This document shows, piece after piece, positions 46,050 through 57,082 of a DNA stretch of 64,000 nt. A program made the translations under genes and the position numbers. Where the stretch lies: NCBI GenBank assembly GCA_928212115.1, contig CAKMRJ010002223.1, positions 300,443,964-300,507,963 on the forward strand, read 5' to 3'. How positions within the stretch are numbered: position 1 is the stretch's first letter; each line of letters begins with the position of its first letter. Below the pieces are notes generated by a model that saw only the letters and a list, made by a program, of their open reading frames with translations, searched no databases and was not told the origin of the DNA. The stretch is from Lactuca virosa. Lineage: Eukaryota > Streptophyta > Magnoliopsida > Asterales > Asteraceae.

Positions 46050-46110
46050 GTCTAAACAATTTTAGAACTATGAAAAGGGATGCCGTAATCATAGTCTCAA
46101 TTGTTTAGAC
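46050..46110 (-). other. F hairpin class K, interior copy 2
   Basis: The outer arm GTCTAAACAATT pairs perfectly with AATTGTTTAGAC, and the inner arm CTATGA with TCATAG. The same 15-nt loop is present. The arms differ from every other copy. Confidence 0.9.
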
Positions 46111-46133
46111 CTTTCCACTTCTCACAAGTCCAT

Positions 46134-46169
46134 GTTAGTGTGCCGGTAAACCACACACGCTCCACTAAC
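46134..46169 (-). other. F hairpin class D, interior copy
   Basis: GTTAGTG and CACTAAC flank the 22-nt loop, with one change (GGTAAACC in place of GGTTAACC). It lies 24 bases from a K hairpin, repeating the D-then-K order of the leader. Confidence 0.8.
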
Positions 46170-48381
46170 GACTTTGAGAATGCAAATATCACAATTGCTA
46201 TCTAGCTAAAATCTACTTAGTGAAAGTGTTTCCTCACCATCATTTTCATGAATCGGAGAGAAACCTTATGACACTTAGATTTAATAGTGTATGTGTTCTT
46301 ATCCATGTGAATTTGTCAAAACCATAATCACAAGACAAGGTTAGTGACAAATCCAAACTCATATTGATTAAACTTGTGCAATCTTAAATTCTTGCCATTT
46401 GGCAGCTCAGGTGCCTGCCATTGCTTCCAAGTAGTTGTGCAACCAATTGAGAACTCTCAGAACTCCTATGCAAAGCCAACTTGAATAGGCACAAAATTTC
46501 AACACGATAGGTTATAAACCTCAAGTCGTGTGCTAGTGAAGGACTTTAGGTTTTATTCTTGATTAAGTCTTGAAACTTTCAAGAGCTTTAAGACTCCCAC
46601 TGTCCTCTTGACATATAAGACTCCCTTGTCAAATATTCAAGAGATAGTGCGGATTCTTTATCAAGACTAACACTTTACACAATTGGCCTAAGTTGGTCTC
46701 TGTTTTATCCAAAACATCACAACTTACCAATTTCAAATGTACAAGAGTAGATAACCTTTTACTCTTACATTTGACTAGTGTTAACAAACCCTCTTTAAGA
46801 TATGTCACTCAAGTTACAATCTTGGAGTATGACTCTAAGAATTGTTTTGGAACGAAGTATGACTCATCTTTTTGATTTAACCATTTCAACAATTCATGAC
46901 TCCTCTTCTTAGTCATAATAATGCACTAAGATGACTTTAGAGGACCAATTGTGATATGGTATCTTAATCATTAAGATGATCATAAACATGATACTAAAGT
47001 AATCTCCCATCTTCTCAGATTTGAGAAACTTTTATCTTTCTGCCATACTTTGATTCTTCTTATTCGTTCTGTCTCACATTGAAACTTCTCCAATGCTACA
47101 GACTTATACTTAAACTTATAAGTATAACCATATTTACTGAACTTAAGTAAATCATGACGAATAGTCTTCTTGATCTTTTGTGGTGGACTTGACCAGTGCA
47201 CAAGAATGTGTACTCGATCCCTTAGTCCTTTCCTTATTCACATAAGGAATTAGTCTTAATTTACCAAGCTGAAAGTTCTCATTCATCATACTATACAACT
47301 TGCATGATTCCAAGTTTCGGTCCAATTGAACCTTGGGTGATGAGAATCTTTCCTTATTTAGTAATATTAGACACTACCACAACCTAAAGAATCAAATCCA
47401 TTTTTCCAATATTGCTATCAATGGAATCTTATAAGCAACAACTTTTCACAAATGCCATTATAAGGATACTTAAAATAAATAAAATCAAAACCTTTTTCTT
47501 TTATTTTAAAACTTTGCGGAAAAACTTATCCTTACAATCCATATGAAAACCTTGTTGTTATCTATTCCTAAGCAATATAAATATCATAACTCTTAAGTAA
47601 TAGCCCAAAATTCTGATCACCGAACCATGCGATTGAAATCCATCTTCGCGATCAGAATCAGCATGTACTTAATAGAGTTAGACAATGGACTTTACCTGAA
47701 GTAGAACAAAACTTATTGACTTTAACATCCTTAGGTAAATTTGGCAGCTTCGTAACCAATGCCCCTTCCTTTGGCAATAGTTACCTATGGACCCTTGATA
47801 ATGGGACTATCTCAGACTTCGCCTCTCTATTTACCATTGGGTCAACCGAGTTGACTATGGCCGATCCCTTTCCATTGGGAAGAGAGAGTTTTACTGGATA
47901 TCCAATGTCATCATTGTCAATGTCCATAGCGTTTTAGGAAGTTGATCTTAGCAAATAGATAAGATCATTAAGGGTCTTGTCTTAGTCTGTTTAATAGGAT
48001 TCCCAAAAGAACTCACTATGTGACTTAGAAAGTAGTTGAGCCACCAACTTTCTCAAGACTTTGACACCCAACTCTCCCGGCTTGTCAATATGTGACTACA
48101 TCTCCAAGATGTGATCACACCTAGACCTTGCCTTGCCAATAGGGCTTGAGTGACCTTAAACTTTTTAGGAACTTGTGGGTTAGGGAGAATAATTGGAGGA
48201 GGTGAAAGAAGTATGATATCCATGGGACATCATCTTCATTTAGGAAAGCTTGTTTCAAGAGATTTGGGAAGATCATAAATGTCTAGACCAGACATCTTTT
48301 TGGGAGATATTCAAGATAGTTGATTTAAAGTCCTTAATATGACACCCAATATGAAATATTAAGGCTAGGACCCAACAAACT

Positions 48382-48426
48382 ATTTTATAACTTAGAAGAG
48401 GGATGCCGTAATCCAAGCTATAAAAT
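48382..48426 (-). other. F leader hairpin class K, copy 2
   Basis: The counterpart of E4 11022-11073. The plus-strand left arm is ATTTTATAACTTAGA and the right arm TCCAAGCTATAAAAT. In the transcript all 15 positions pair, two as G-U. The loop is 15 nt. Confidence 0.85.
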
Positions 48427-48574
48427 ATTTGAAGGTAGGTGACTTACGATTCACCAATTTCCACCATGAAAAACGAAATAATTTATTAGGTTTTAATTGG
48501 ATTTGAAAGTCCTAGATCTTTGAGATTCATTGAACTGTTCAAAGGCATGTTTCAATCTCGAGTGTGCCCTTCAG

Positions 48575-48607
48575 GTTTTGTGACTGGGATGCCGAGGATC
48601 ACAAAAC
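48575..48607 (-). other. F leader hairpin class K, copy 1
   Basis: GTTTTGTGA and TCACAAAAC around a 15-nt loop (CTGGGATGCCGAGGA on the plus strand). It is identical to the E4 copy in reverse complement. Confidence 0.85.
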
Positions 48608-48660
48608 AAGGTGTGAATAACCATGCAAATATACTTGGTACCCTTAATATTTACCCCTTA

Positions 48661-48696
48661 ATCAGTGTGCCGGTTAACCACACACGCTCCACCGAT
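48661..48696 (-). other. F leader hairpin class D, copy 2
   Basis: In the transcript ATCGGTG pairs with CACTGAT, one G-U included. E4 has ATCGATG with CATCGAT at this place. The 22-nt loop is unchanged. Confidence 0.85.
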
Positions 48697-48742
48697 ACTA
48701 TGATAAATATTAAGTTACCCTTTCCTACCTTGTTAAGTCCAG

Positions 48743-48778
48743 GTTAGTGTGCCGGTTAACCACACACGCTCCACTAAC
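48743..48778 (-). other. F leader hairpin class D, copy 1
   Basis: GTTAGTG and CACTAAC with the unchanged 22-nt loop, as in E4 copy 1. Confidence 0.85.
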
Positions 48779-48991
48779 GACTTAAGCAAAGTGCAAAGTG
48801 TAATTTCATGGGTTAGCACCAAATTCACATTTTCCTAAGTAACTAAGATTGGGTATTAATAAGAGTTTAGTTACTTAGTATTTATCATTAATACTTTTAA
48901 TGAAAGGAGAATTATAGTCCTTGTCCTACCCGTTCGGCTAACGACCCTCCACCAGTCAAGGAAGCGGTGGGTGAGAGTGGACACCCATTAA

Positions 48992-49011
48992 ACTGCCATT
49001 TTATAGGCAGT
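48992..49011 (-). other. F leader hairpin, TATAAAAT loop
   Basis: ACTGCC / ATTTTATA / GGCAGT on the plus strand. It is the counterpart of E4 10439-10458 with two compensated pair changes. Confidence 0.7.
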
Positions 49012-49910
49012 AACCTTATACCCCCCTTATAGACCGGCTTCGTGAATGAGGCCTACTAACGGTAAGACTGACTTTACTCTTATACATATATATAAATATT
49101 ATTAAACTTATAATATTATAAAGTATAAGGGTTGAATTTTAACTTTTAAAATTCTAAGGGCTAACTTGGAATTAAAGTATTCATAAGTGAAAACTTTTCA
49201 ATTCCAAAACTTGAGGGCAAGTTTTGAAACTATTCAAAACTAATTAATTCCATAACTTATGAGTTTAAAGTAGTTTTAATTAAAAAAAAAACTCTTCAAG
49301 TTCCATATCTTGAGGACAAGTTATGGAAGACTTTAAACTAATTAATAAAAAAATAACCTTTTTTTATTGTAACTTATGGAACTAATTAAGGTTACACTTT
49401 TTTTTTAATTTAATGAAGAGACTCTTGAACCTCCATAACTTGAGGACAAGTTATGGAGTCATAAAACCATTTAATTAGAACTAGACTCTTCATTTTGTAA
49501 CCTTTGCCAACTTTTATGAGTTTTATGATTCTTAAATGTGACTTTTCATATAACTTGAGGACAAGTTACAAAAACACACTTTGGAATCAACTCTTTGATT
49601 AAAATGGATTGAAAACAACTATTTCACACAACTTTTCTATTAATCTAAGAACCTCATAAGAACAAGATAATTCAAATCATCAATCTTCAAGAAATTAGCA
49701 TGAACATACAAACTAATACAAATCTTGAAATTATGACAATTATCTTAGAAATTGGATTAGCATGAACATTACCACATCAAAAACAAGTTTATAAGTCCAA
49801 AAACATCTTAGGGTAATGTTCCTAGTCCAATTCCAGCCAAAACAATCGAATATATGCATCCAACTCGATTTTTCAGCTACTTTTGCAAGTATAACAAGAA
49901 AACAAGCCTA

Positions 49911-49923
49911 GGCTCTGATACCA
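49911..49923 (-). promoter_or_regulatory. F primer binding site (initiator tRNA-Met)
   Basis: The minus strand reads TGGTATCAGAGCC, directly after the 5' LTR with one base between. Confidence 0.92.
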
Positions 49924-49924
49924 C

Positions 49925-50676
49925 TGTTGGGTTATGAGCATTCTAACACTCCTAAGTGTACATGCAACCCTAAATACCTTGGATCTATGTTTTCGTATTA
50001 TACATACAATTATGAACATCCAAGGTATTATCCTAATCTAGCATACAAAATAATAAATATAACAAGATAGAATACATACCTCTTTGATGTAGAATGTCTT
50101 CATGAAGCTTGAGTGCCTAGTTCCCCAAGTGTGACACCTCAAATGGTTCACACAACACCAAATACACTTGGAATAACTTGAGAGAAACTTGAACACTCCT
50201 TGAAATCGTCTAGCCCTCACACTCACACATTAGTGCACGATTTCTTGAGCCATAGGATTCTTTTATATGGTGGCTATTAGGGTTACACCATGTAACTCAT
50301 AACTTTACCCATTCCTTATGCTCCATGGATTTTAACCTCCATGGAGTATCCATGGGTCACCCCATGGACTTAGTCCAACATAAGGAATCTTGGATCACAA
50401 GCCCACATATATAAGAATGAATGATTTACACAATCAACCCATATATTTAATTAGTCTCCTTTTGATCACTTAATTAATTCCAAATTAATTCTTGATCAAT
50501 ACTAATTAAATAACCTTATTAATATATTAGAACTTATAATATATTAACCAACCTTAAGTGTTATTTCTCTCATTATAGTCTATCCAAATGCAAGATGCCA
50601 TGCAACCCAAATGGACCATGTCGGGTCAGGTCAAGTCTTACCAATTATAGTTATGGACTTAGACATTAATCCAACA
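49925..50676 (-). repeat. F 5' LTR
   Basis: Nearly identical to 43200-43952. The minus-strand TATA box ATATAAAA lies at 50261-50268. Confidence 0.93.
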
Positions 50677-50681
50677 ATAAC

Positions 50682-52357
50682 ATTTCCTCGCTGCATAAGA
50701 ACACAGCCTAGCCCTTGGTTAGACACGTCGCAGTACACTACGAAGTCTTCTGTCCCTTCAGGTAGAGACAAAATGGGTGCACTGCACAGGGCTCGCTTGA
50801 ACGTTTGGAATACTGTTTCTTGTTTCTCTCCCCAGCTAAAAGTTACAACCTTAAAGTTTTTTGAGTAAAAGTTACAGAGGCAGGGTGGTAAGCGGTTTAG
50901 CAATTCGAGAGAAATTCTGAATGAATCTGCGATAGTAGCCAGCAAGGCCTAAGAATTGACGGATTTCTGTAGGCGTTTTGGGTGCTCACCAGTTCTCGAT
51001 TGCCTTTATTTTGGAAGGTTCCACGTGTATTCCTTCTGAGCTAACCACATGGCCTAGGAAATCAACTTTCCTAATCCAAAATTCGCACTTTGAGAACTTC
51101 GCATATAACATCTCTATTCTCAATGTTTGCAAGACTTGTCGGAGATGTTGGCCATGCTCCTCCATGCTTCTTGAGTAGATAAGAAGCTCGTCAATGAAGA
51201 CTATTATGAATTTGTCCAGATATGGACGGTACACTCTGTTCATCAAGTCCATGAACAAAGTAGGTGCATTCGTCAATCCAAAAGGCATCACTACGAACTC
51301 GTAATGACCATAACGAGTTTTGAAGGCTGTTTTGGGAACATCCTCTTCTATAATTCGTAATTGGTGATACCCTGATCTTAAGTCTATTTTCGAAAAGTAG
51401 CTCACACCTTGAAGTTGGTCGAATAGGTCGTCAATATGGGGTAGAGGGTATCGGTTCTTTATGGTTAGTTTATTGAGTTCACGGTAGTCTATGCACATGC
51501 GGAAAGATCCATCCTTCTTCACGAATAAGACCGGTGCTCCTCATGGTGAGAAGCTTGGCCTTATGAAGCCTTTGCTAAGGAGTTCATTCAGCTGGCTGGA
51601 TAATTCCTGCATTTCTAAAGGTGCAAGACAATATGGGGATTTGGCTAGAGGGATAGCCCCAGGGATTAAGTCGATTCTGAATTCGACTTGTCGTTCGGGA
51701 GGCACTCCTGGGAGATCGTCGGGAAATATGTCAGGAAAGTTGCAAACATCAGGAATGCTTGCGATGTCTTTCACTTCTTGCTTTTTGTCTACCACATGAG
51801 CTAAGAAAGCACAGTACTCCTTGCGAATATACTTTTGTGCCTTGATACAAGAAATGATCTGAAGGTTCGTTCCGGGTTTATCGTCGTAGATGATAAGAGT
51901 TTCATTATTCAGCAACTTCAGGAGAATGGCTCTTTCATAACATAGGATGTCGGCATGGTTAGAACTCAACCAATCCATACCAATAATGACGTCGAAACTT
52001 TTGATAGAGACCAAAATTAGGTCTATGGGAAAGAAAAGTTATTTAGAGTAAGGGTACATCCTATGTATATATCGTTAGAGTATTCAGATTTCTCGTTGGC
52101 CATTTCTACTGTGAAGGTTTCATTTAGTGGTTGGGAGTTTTGTTTTAGCAGGTGTTTAAATTTATGGCTCACGAAGCTTTTCTCAGCACCACTATCAAAT
52201 AATGCATGCTAAGTATTGTTGAGAAGAAACGTACTCGTGACCACTGTAGGGTCTGCCACGGCTTCTTCGTAACTAATTGCCAGTAGTCTTCCCGCTCCAC
52301 CGGCATTTCCATCTTTTGGACAATCTCTTTTGAAATGTCCAACTTCACCGCATTCAT
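50682..52357 (-). pseudogene. B protease, RT and start of RNase H (upstream part)
   Basis: Minus-strand blocks: protease around 52357-51900 (a degraded active site; VIIGMDWLSSNHADILCYER); the linker and RT N-terminus (52014-51541, CNFPDIFPDDLPGVPPERQV; EFRIDLIPGAIPLAKSPYCL); RT (51522-50986, YRELNKLTIKNRYPLPHIDD, VMPFGLTNAPTLF, IVFIDELLIYS); and RNase H start (50945-50682, VYCDVSNQGLGCVLMQRGNV). The RT catalytic motif reads FIDE instead of FIDD: one of the paired aspartates is lost, which would kill the polymerase. It joins 43199 when F is removed. Confidence 0.9.
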
Positions 52358-52369
52358 AACACGCTTGAC

Positions 52370-52906
52370 CTACTCCAGCGGCAGGTACTTGGTTAATCGG
52401 TTGGGTGGTGATTTACAGATTCGGGCAGTATGCCCTTTTCTGTCACAGTTTCGACACTGTATTTCTCGACAATTTCTGTTGTGGTGGAAATTACACTTAT
52501 TACATTTAGGGAGATTACCAGCATAAGGCTTAGCTGGTGTGGGGTTAGCAGGAACAGCAGCAGGTACAGTAGCAACATGGACTGCCACTAACTGTTGTTT
52601 CTTTGAAGGCTCTTAAGAGGATTGGCCCTTTCTTTTGTTCCATTTCTTCTTCTTGTTGTTGTTGTTGTTATTGTTTTTGTTGCTATTGTTGTTTGTTTTG
52701 AGTTGTTCTGGAGCAGAAACCATGAAGTTTTGACGGGCTCCATGGTTAATAAGTGACTGTGCCAGCTCTTTGGCACTGTCAAAGGTAACAGCCTGGAAGC
52801 AATAACACACCCCTGAATCTGAGGTGATAGCCCCGAGATGTACCTTTCAATCTTTTTGCTCTCCAGAGCAACCATATCCGGAAATAGAATCGCTAAGTCG
52901 GTGAAC
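52370..52906 (-). pseudogene. B gag, C-terminal part with zinc knuckles
   Basis: CNKCNFHHNRNC and CRNCDRKGHTARIC knuckles (52588-52370), an asparagine/lysine-rich linker, and the end of the capsid region (52875-52588, KIERYISGLSPQIQGCVIAS). It continues upstream at 62383 once G is removed. Confidence 0.85.
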
Positions 52907-52911
52907 CTATT

Positions 52912-54893
52912 TGTAACACCCGATTCCTGGTACGATTTTATTTAAGTATTTTCTTAAATTTTTGCCATGAACTCGGCGAGTCTGCGTCCCGACTCGCCGA
53001 GTTGCAGCGAGGTGGACACGGGATTTAAGCTGGAAACTCGGCGAGTCGACATATGGACTCGGCGAGTCCACCTGTCTGGATGAAACTCTATTTTCAGACT
53101 TTGCACCCTATTTTACCCATTCTAAAACACCCATTTCGTCCCATTTTCCTCCCAGAGAGCAGTAGAGAACAACCCTAGCTCCTTTAGTGTTCTTGAGTGA
53201 TTTTGATCTTCCAAAGAAGGTTCTGGAGCTTAAAAGAAGAAGGAGGAAGTTGGAGTGTTCCAGAAGTGAAGGTAGACCCGAAATCTACTCTGGGGAAGGC
53301 ATCAAATCAGGTAATAAAACCCTCACTTTGCTCAATTAGCTCTTACGTTCCTTTTTGTCCCCAATGGTTGATCTTCAAGCCTTAAAACCCCCCAGATTTC
53401 GTCTGTATATGTGATAACCAGACCCTAGGAACTGAGACCCATGAGTTGGATCAGTTGCATGTCTCAGATTTGGCCAGATTGGGTGAAGAGTCGAAGGGAA
53501 CTCGGCGAGTGCCAAAGTGCACTCGGCGAGTTCCATGAAGATGGCCTTAGACTCGACGAGTTGGATGAACAACTCAGCGAGTCCTATGAAGATTGCCTGG
53601 TACTCGGCGAGTCGTTCTTCAAACTCGGCGAGTCCCTTGAATATAGCCTTGAACTCGGCGAGTTGCTCTTCAAACTCGGCGAGCCATATGAACTGTCACT
53701 AGGATAAGAAGGGTTTAAGTGTAGGAGGTCCAACCCTTCGTAGTCGCACGTGGAATTAGCAATTTAACGTGTAGCTATAGTCCCAGAATCTCCAAATCTC
53801 CAAGGTTGATGTTCTGATGGAAGATTGGAGCGAATTGTGAGATCTGTTCGTCGAACTCGGCAAGTCCCCCCTTGGACTCGGCGAGTCCAGTCGCGGGTTT
53901 GTTAGTTGTCCCCGTTTAGCGAGTCAGGCTGACTCAGTGAGTGGGAACAGGGACCCGATGAGTCAGAGTCGGGCTAGACGTAGAAGGACTCGGCGAGTCG
54001 CTATATGGACTCGGCGAGTCCAGTCAATCAGAGAGTTGACTTTGACCAAGAAGTTGACTTTGACCAGTCATTTGACCTAAGGGGTATTTATGAGTACCTA
54101 ATCCATGATTACAGATTTATAGCCGGAGGGTTACCGGTGCGGCAGCTAGGCGTAGGTTGAGTGGGTTTTCAGCAGCTACCCTCGAGGTGAGTTACCTTCC
54201 AGTAGCGGTGGGTCTACGGCCACAATGCCGGCCCACCAGTAGGAGTTGTATGTTGGATGATTGTCTTTGTGATATCATCTAGGTTTGCTACTACCTGATA
54301 TGTTATATGCTAGTATGATATGATGTTGTATGCTAGTAGCAGTAGGGGAGATAGTCCCCAGGGTTTCCGGTCGATAGGGCCGAAAGGGGTAGTCATACCC
54401 AGTCATGTTAGACAGATTATGGTTATGTGATATATGTTATGTGGTAGTAGTAGAGGGGTGAAATAGTCCCCAGTATCCGGTCGAAAGGACCGAAGGGGAG
54501 GCCAGCACCCAGATATGTTGGGCAGTATCCGGTCGAAAGGACAGAAGGGGTAGGTCGGGCACCCAGATATGCCTGACAGTATCTGTATGTTATGTTATTG
54601 TATGGTATGTGGTACGATGGGGGAACTCACTAAGCTTCGTGCTTACAGTTTACAGTTTTGTTTCAGGTACCTCTTCAGCTAGGGGAAAGGAGCCGGCGCG
54701 GTAGCGGCATATCACACACACACACACTCTTGTTTCCGCACTATGGATTTTTTGGGATGTACTCTGAATATTTTACTATGATGTTACCGGTTTTCAGACA
54801 TGAATTAATATTATGAATGTTTTGTAACGATGTTTTTATGTATTAACCTAATTTGAAAATGAAATTTTTTGCTGGTATTTTTGGGATGTTACA
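52912..54893 (+). repeat. G 5' LTR
   Basis: TGTAACACCCGATTCC to TTTTGGGATGTTACA. It holds about twenty copies of ACTCGGCGAGT or one-base variants, mostly 20-30 bp apart (52973-53690 and 53853-54020), and then three hairpins of the form CGGTC-GAAAG-GACCG (54368, 54478, 54530, the last with one mismatch). Confidence 0.95.
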
Positions 54894-54896
54894 AGT

Positions 54897-54908
54897 TGGT
54901 ATCAGAGC
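54897..54908 (+). promoter_or_regulatory. G primer binding site (initiator tRNA-Met)
   Basis: TGGTATCAGAGC, three bases after the LTR end. Confidence 0.92.
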
Positions 54909-55809
54909 CCTGGTTTGAGGGATTCGGACACACCTTCGGGGGTGTCTGGACTCAAATCGAGGGGATTAAAAGATTTTTTTTTTATAAAGAAATGATTTTT
55001 CTATAGACTAAGTAAAAGAGTTTCGAGAAAGAAAGAACAAGGTGTGTGATGTGCGCGACCGGCCGAGCTCAAGTAAGTTTTCCCCAAAGTACCCATACAA
55101 GTTATTATTATGATTATCAGTTCCAGTTTCAGTAGAACAGCATGCTAGAATAGGACTAAGGATCTAGGAATGATGCCTTATGTGCCTGCTTTATGTGTTC
55201 CAGCTTTATGAGAATTGCATGCTAGTACAGATCAGTCAGTATGATAGCCAGAATAGTATATACTTGATTATGTGTACTCAATGCACGAATGTTGCTTGCT
55301 ATGTGCTTTTAGGAGTTCTAGTTGTCTCTCACTAACTAGTAAACGAATATGTTACGTTACATATTGCAAGGACTAAATAATTTCAGAAGGTTGGGTCTAG
55401 CCCTGCTTCGCAGCTCTTGTCTGAGTCCAACCGTTGTAGGGTAGGACCTCTCATTCGAAGAATTATCTAGTCTGAGTAATATGTAATAGTATTCGCGAGC
55501 TAGTTATGGAAAGAAAGCAGGGACTTCTTGTGCAGCTGATGGCAGAGAGTGGGTGGCGATTACTTAGGGCAAGCCTAGGGCGAGAGTAGCACGAGAACCG
55601 CAGTATTAGTAGAAAGGACTTGGTTGAGTTGAGGCAATTCTTGAGGAAAGTACGGATAGACGTGGAAGGTAGTATGGGCCCGTACTACTGAAAGCGGAGG
55701 ATCCGTACTCGATTCAAAAAGGGCCGAGACGAGACCGGGGACTTGTGATATGTATGTGAGCCTCGTTAGTGGAATATAGTTTGATGGTGGTTATGCTATG
55801 TTTTGCAGT
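54909..55809 (+). other. G leader, non-coding
   Basis: There is no open frame. The gag start follows TTTTGCAGT at 55810. I see no constant-loop hairpin of the classes found in the other elements. Confidence 0.6.
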
Positions 55810-57028
55810 ATGGTGACCACACGACAGGGAGCGGGAGGCTCATGATCAGGATCGGGTTCGGGTTCAGGGTCCGAACCAGTTGATGAGGGTCTACGCGAGT
55901 TCATCGCGTCAGAGATTACCAGGGGCATCCTTGAGTCGGCTCCCATCATCTTCGGGTCGATCAAGGAGGGTATTGTAGAGTTGATGGAGGATCGTCTCAG
56001 GGCGTTTAGGAGTGATATGGCGGCTAGCCAGTCAGGACCACGCACACTATCCTTTAAGGACTTCAGGGGCAGTGGTGCATCAGATTTCCATGGGGCGAAG
56101 GACCCTTATTGCTGCCAGACGATGGATTGCAGACCTTGAGTCTGCACAGCTGATCAGCTTCTGCCCCGAGGGGTCAAAGGTACGATTTGCAGCAGGGTGT
56201 CTACGTGACAGAGCTAGAGATTGGTGGGAGTCGGTTAGTGACTCTTTGGGAGTCGCGGCCATTGAGGCTATGACATGGCCGGACTTTGTGACACGATTCA
56301 GGACGGAGTTCGCGCCTGCGGTGGAGCTCCAGCAGTTAGCACGGGAGTTCTTGGATATGAGGCAGACGACAGAGACAGTGGCGGAGATCACCGCCAAGTT
56401 TCGGGAGAGGGCGTTACTGGTACCTCAGTACGCGGGTGATGAGGACATGAGGAGGACCCGCTACCACGACATGCTCCGAGCCGACATCCGGGAGCATGTC
56501 AGTTTTTCAGCTTGCCCTACCCTGGAGTCCATGATTGCCAGGGCAAGGGAGAGGGAGATTGATCTGGGTCACATTCTGAAGAGAAAGGCTGAGGAGGGAC
56601 AGATGACTGGGGCTTCGGGGAAGAAGCCCAAGGGATCAGATCCGGGCCCAAGAGGCCCACCGAGTCGTAGCCGCTGCAGGAAATGCGGCAAGTCGCATGA
56701 GGGACCATGCAGGTTAGGATCGTCAGGCTGCTACAAGTGCGGCAAGACGGGGCACTTTAGCAGGGATTGTACTGCTCCTACTCCGGTATTTCAGACGTCC
56801 GAGTTGCTGTGTTTCCACTGCAACCAGAGGGGCCACAAGAGGGCCAATTGCCCTCAGTTGACAGCAATAGCGCCAGTACGGGCGCCAGCTCCAACGACCC
56901 TACGGATTACGGATGGCCGGCAGGGCAAGGCAGAGGCTCCGGTGGTGAGGAGTCGGGCATTTCAGCTGACAGCCGAGGAGGCACGCGCTGCACCCGATGT
57001 GGTGACGGGTATGATTGTTTCCCTCTGA
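55810..57028 (+). pseudogene. G gypsy gag, broken
   Basis: ATG 55810 gives MVTTRQGAGGS and then TGA (55843-55845), in a context that looks like a mutated CGA codon. The frame continues with a glycine/serine/proline-acidic stretch and LREFIASEITRGILES. A frameshift near 56104 leads into the capsid-like core from RRWIADLESAQLISFCPEGS (ARDWWESVSDSLG, FRTEFAPAVELQQLAREF) and three zinc knuckles: CRKCGKSHEGPC, CYKCGKTGHFSRDC and CFHCNQRGHKRANC. The frame as read stops at 57026-57028, inside a likely intron (see 57009-57082). Without that stretch it would run on into protease. Confidence 0.9.
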
Positions 57029-57082
57029 CCTATTTATATGAGATTTATGATATTGATATGTGCTATGTGTATATACGTTTAG
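57009..57082 (+). other. Putative 74-nt intron at the gag/protease junction of G
   Basis: The stretch begins GTATGATTG and ends CGTTTAG, is T-rich, contains CTGAC (57025-57029) as a possible branch site, and has stops in the gag frame. Removing it joins VVTG to SFHVNGIPVQVLFDSGAT in frame (phase 1). The uninterrupted A element reads VVTGTFLLN.. at this point. Splicing is inferred; it might also be a small insertion. Confidence 0.55.

Larger units (their letters stand above)
44700..48380 (-). other. F interior, no recognisable coding sequence
   Basis: About 3.7 kb with only short frames on either strand. One minus-strand stretch (47937-47716) could encode a short protein-like segment (MDIDNDDIGYPVKLSLPNGK) in an otherwise closed frame. 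I do not recognise it; it may be a gag relic. The region also holds two K hairpins and one D hairpin outside the leader. Confidence 0.65.
43200..50676 (-). mobile_element. F: copia-like element without coding capacity (LARD-like)
   Basis: The LTRs are 753 and 752 bp at 43200-43952 and 49925-50676, with a PBS at 49911-49923 and a purine tract at 43953-43965, all read on the minus strand. A perfect target duplication ATAAC flanks it (43195-43199, 50677-50681). The interior of about 6 kb contains no gag or pol frame that I can recognise. Its two ends are related to E4: the leader shares the D and K hairpins and the plus-strand text GACCCTCCACCAGTCAAGG, and the tail shares the region before the purine tract. 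This suggests a large retrotransposon derivative mobilised by an E4-type partner. Confidence 0.92.

Noticed and set aside
53499..53690. Regularly interspersed short palindromes resembling a CRISPR array.
   Set aside because: The words are only 11 bp, spacing is irregular, spacers are not unique between LTRs, and the context is a plant retrotransposon with no cas genes.
53441..53707. 88-codon open frame in the G LTR, also at 60924-61190, encoding repeated LGES/LGEL units.
   Set aside because: It is a direct result of the ACTCGGCGAGT word array read in one frame. It has no known domain, and codon content follows the repeat. Both copies are open only because the LTRs are nearly identical.
54897..54908. 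tRNA-like sequence.
   Set aside because: TGGTATCAGAGC is the primer binding site complementary to initiator tRNA. No cloverleaf or A/B boxes surround it.
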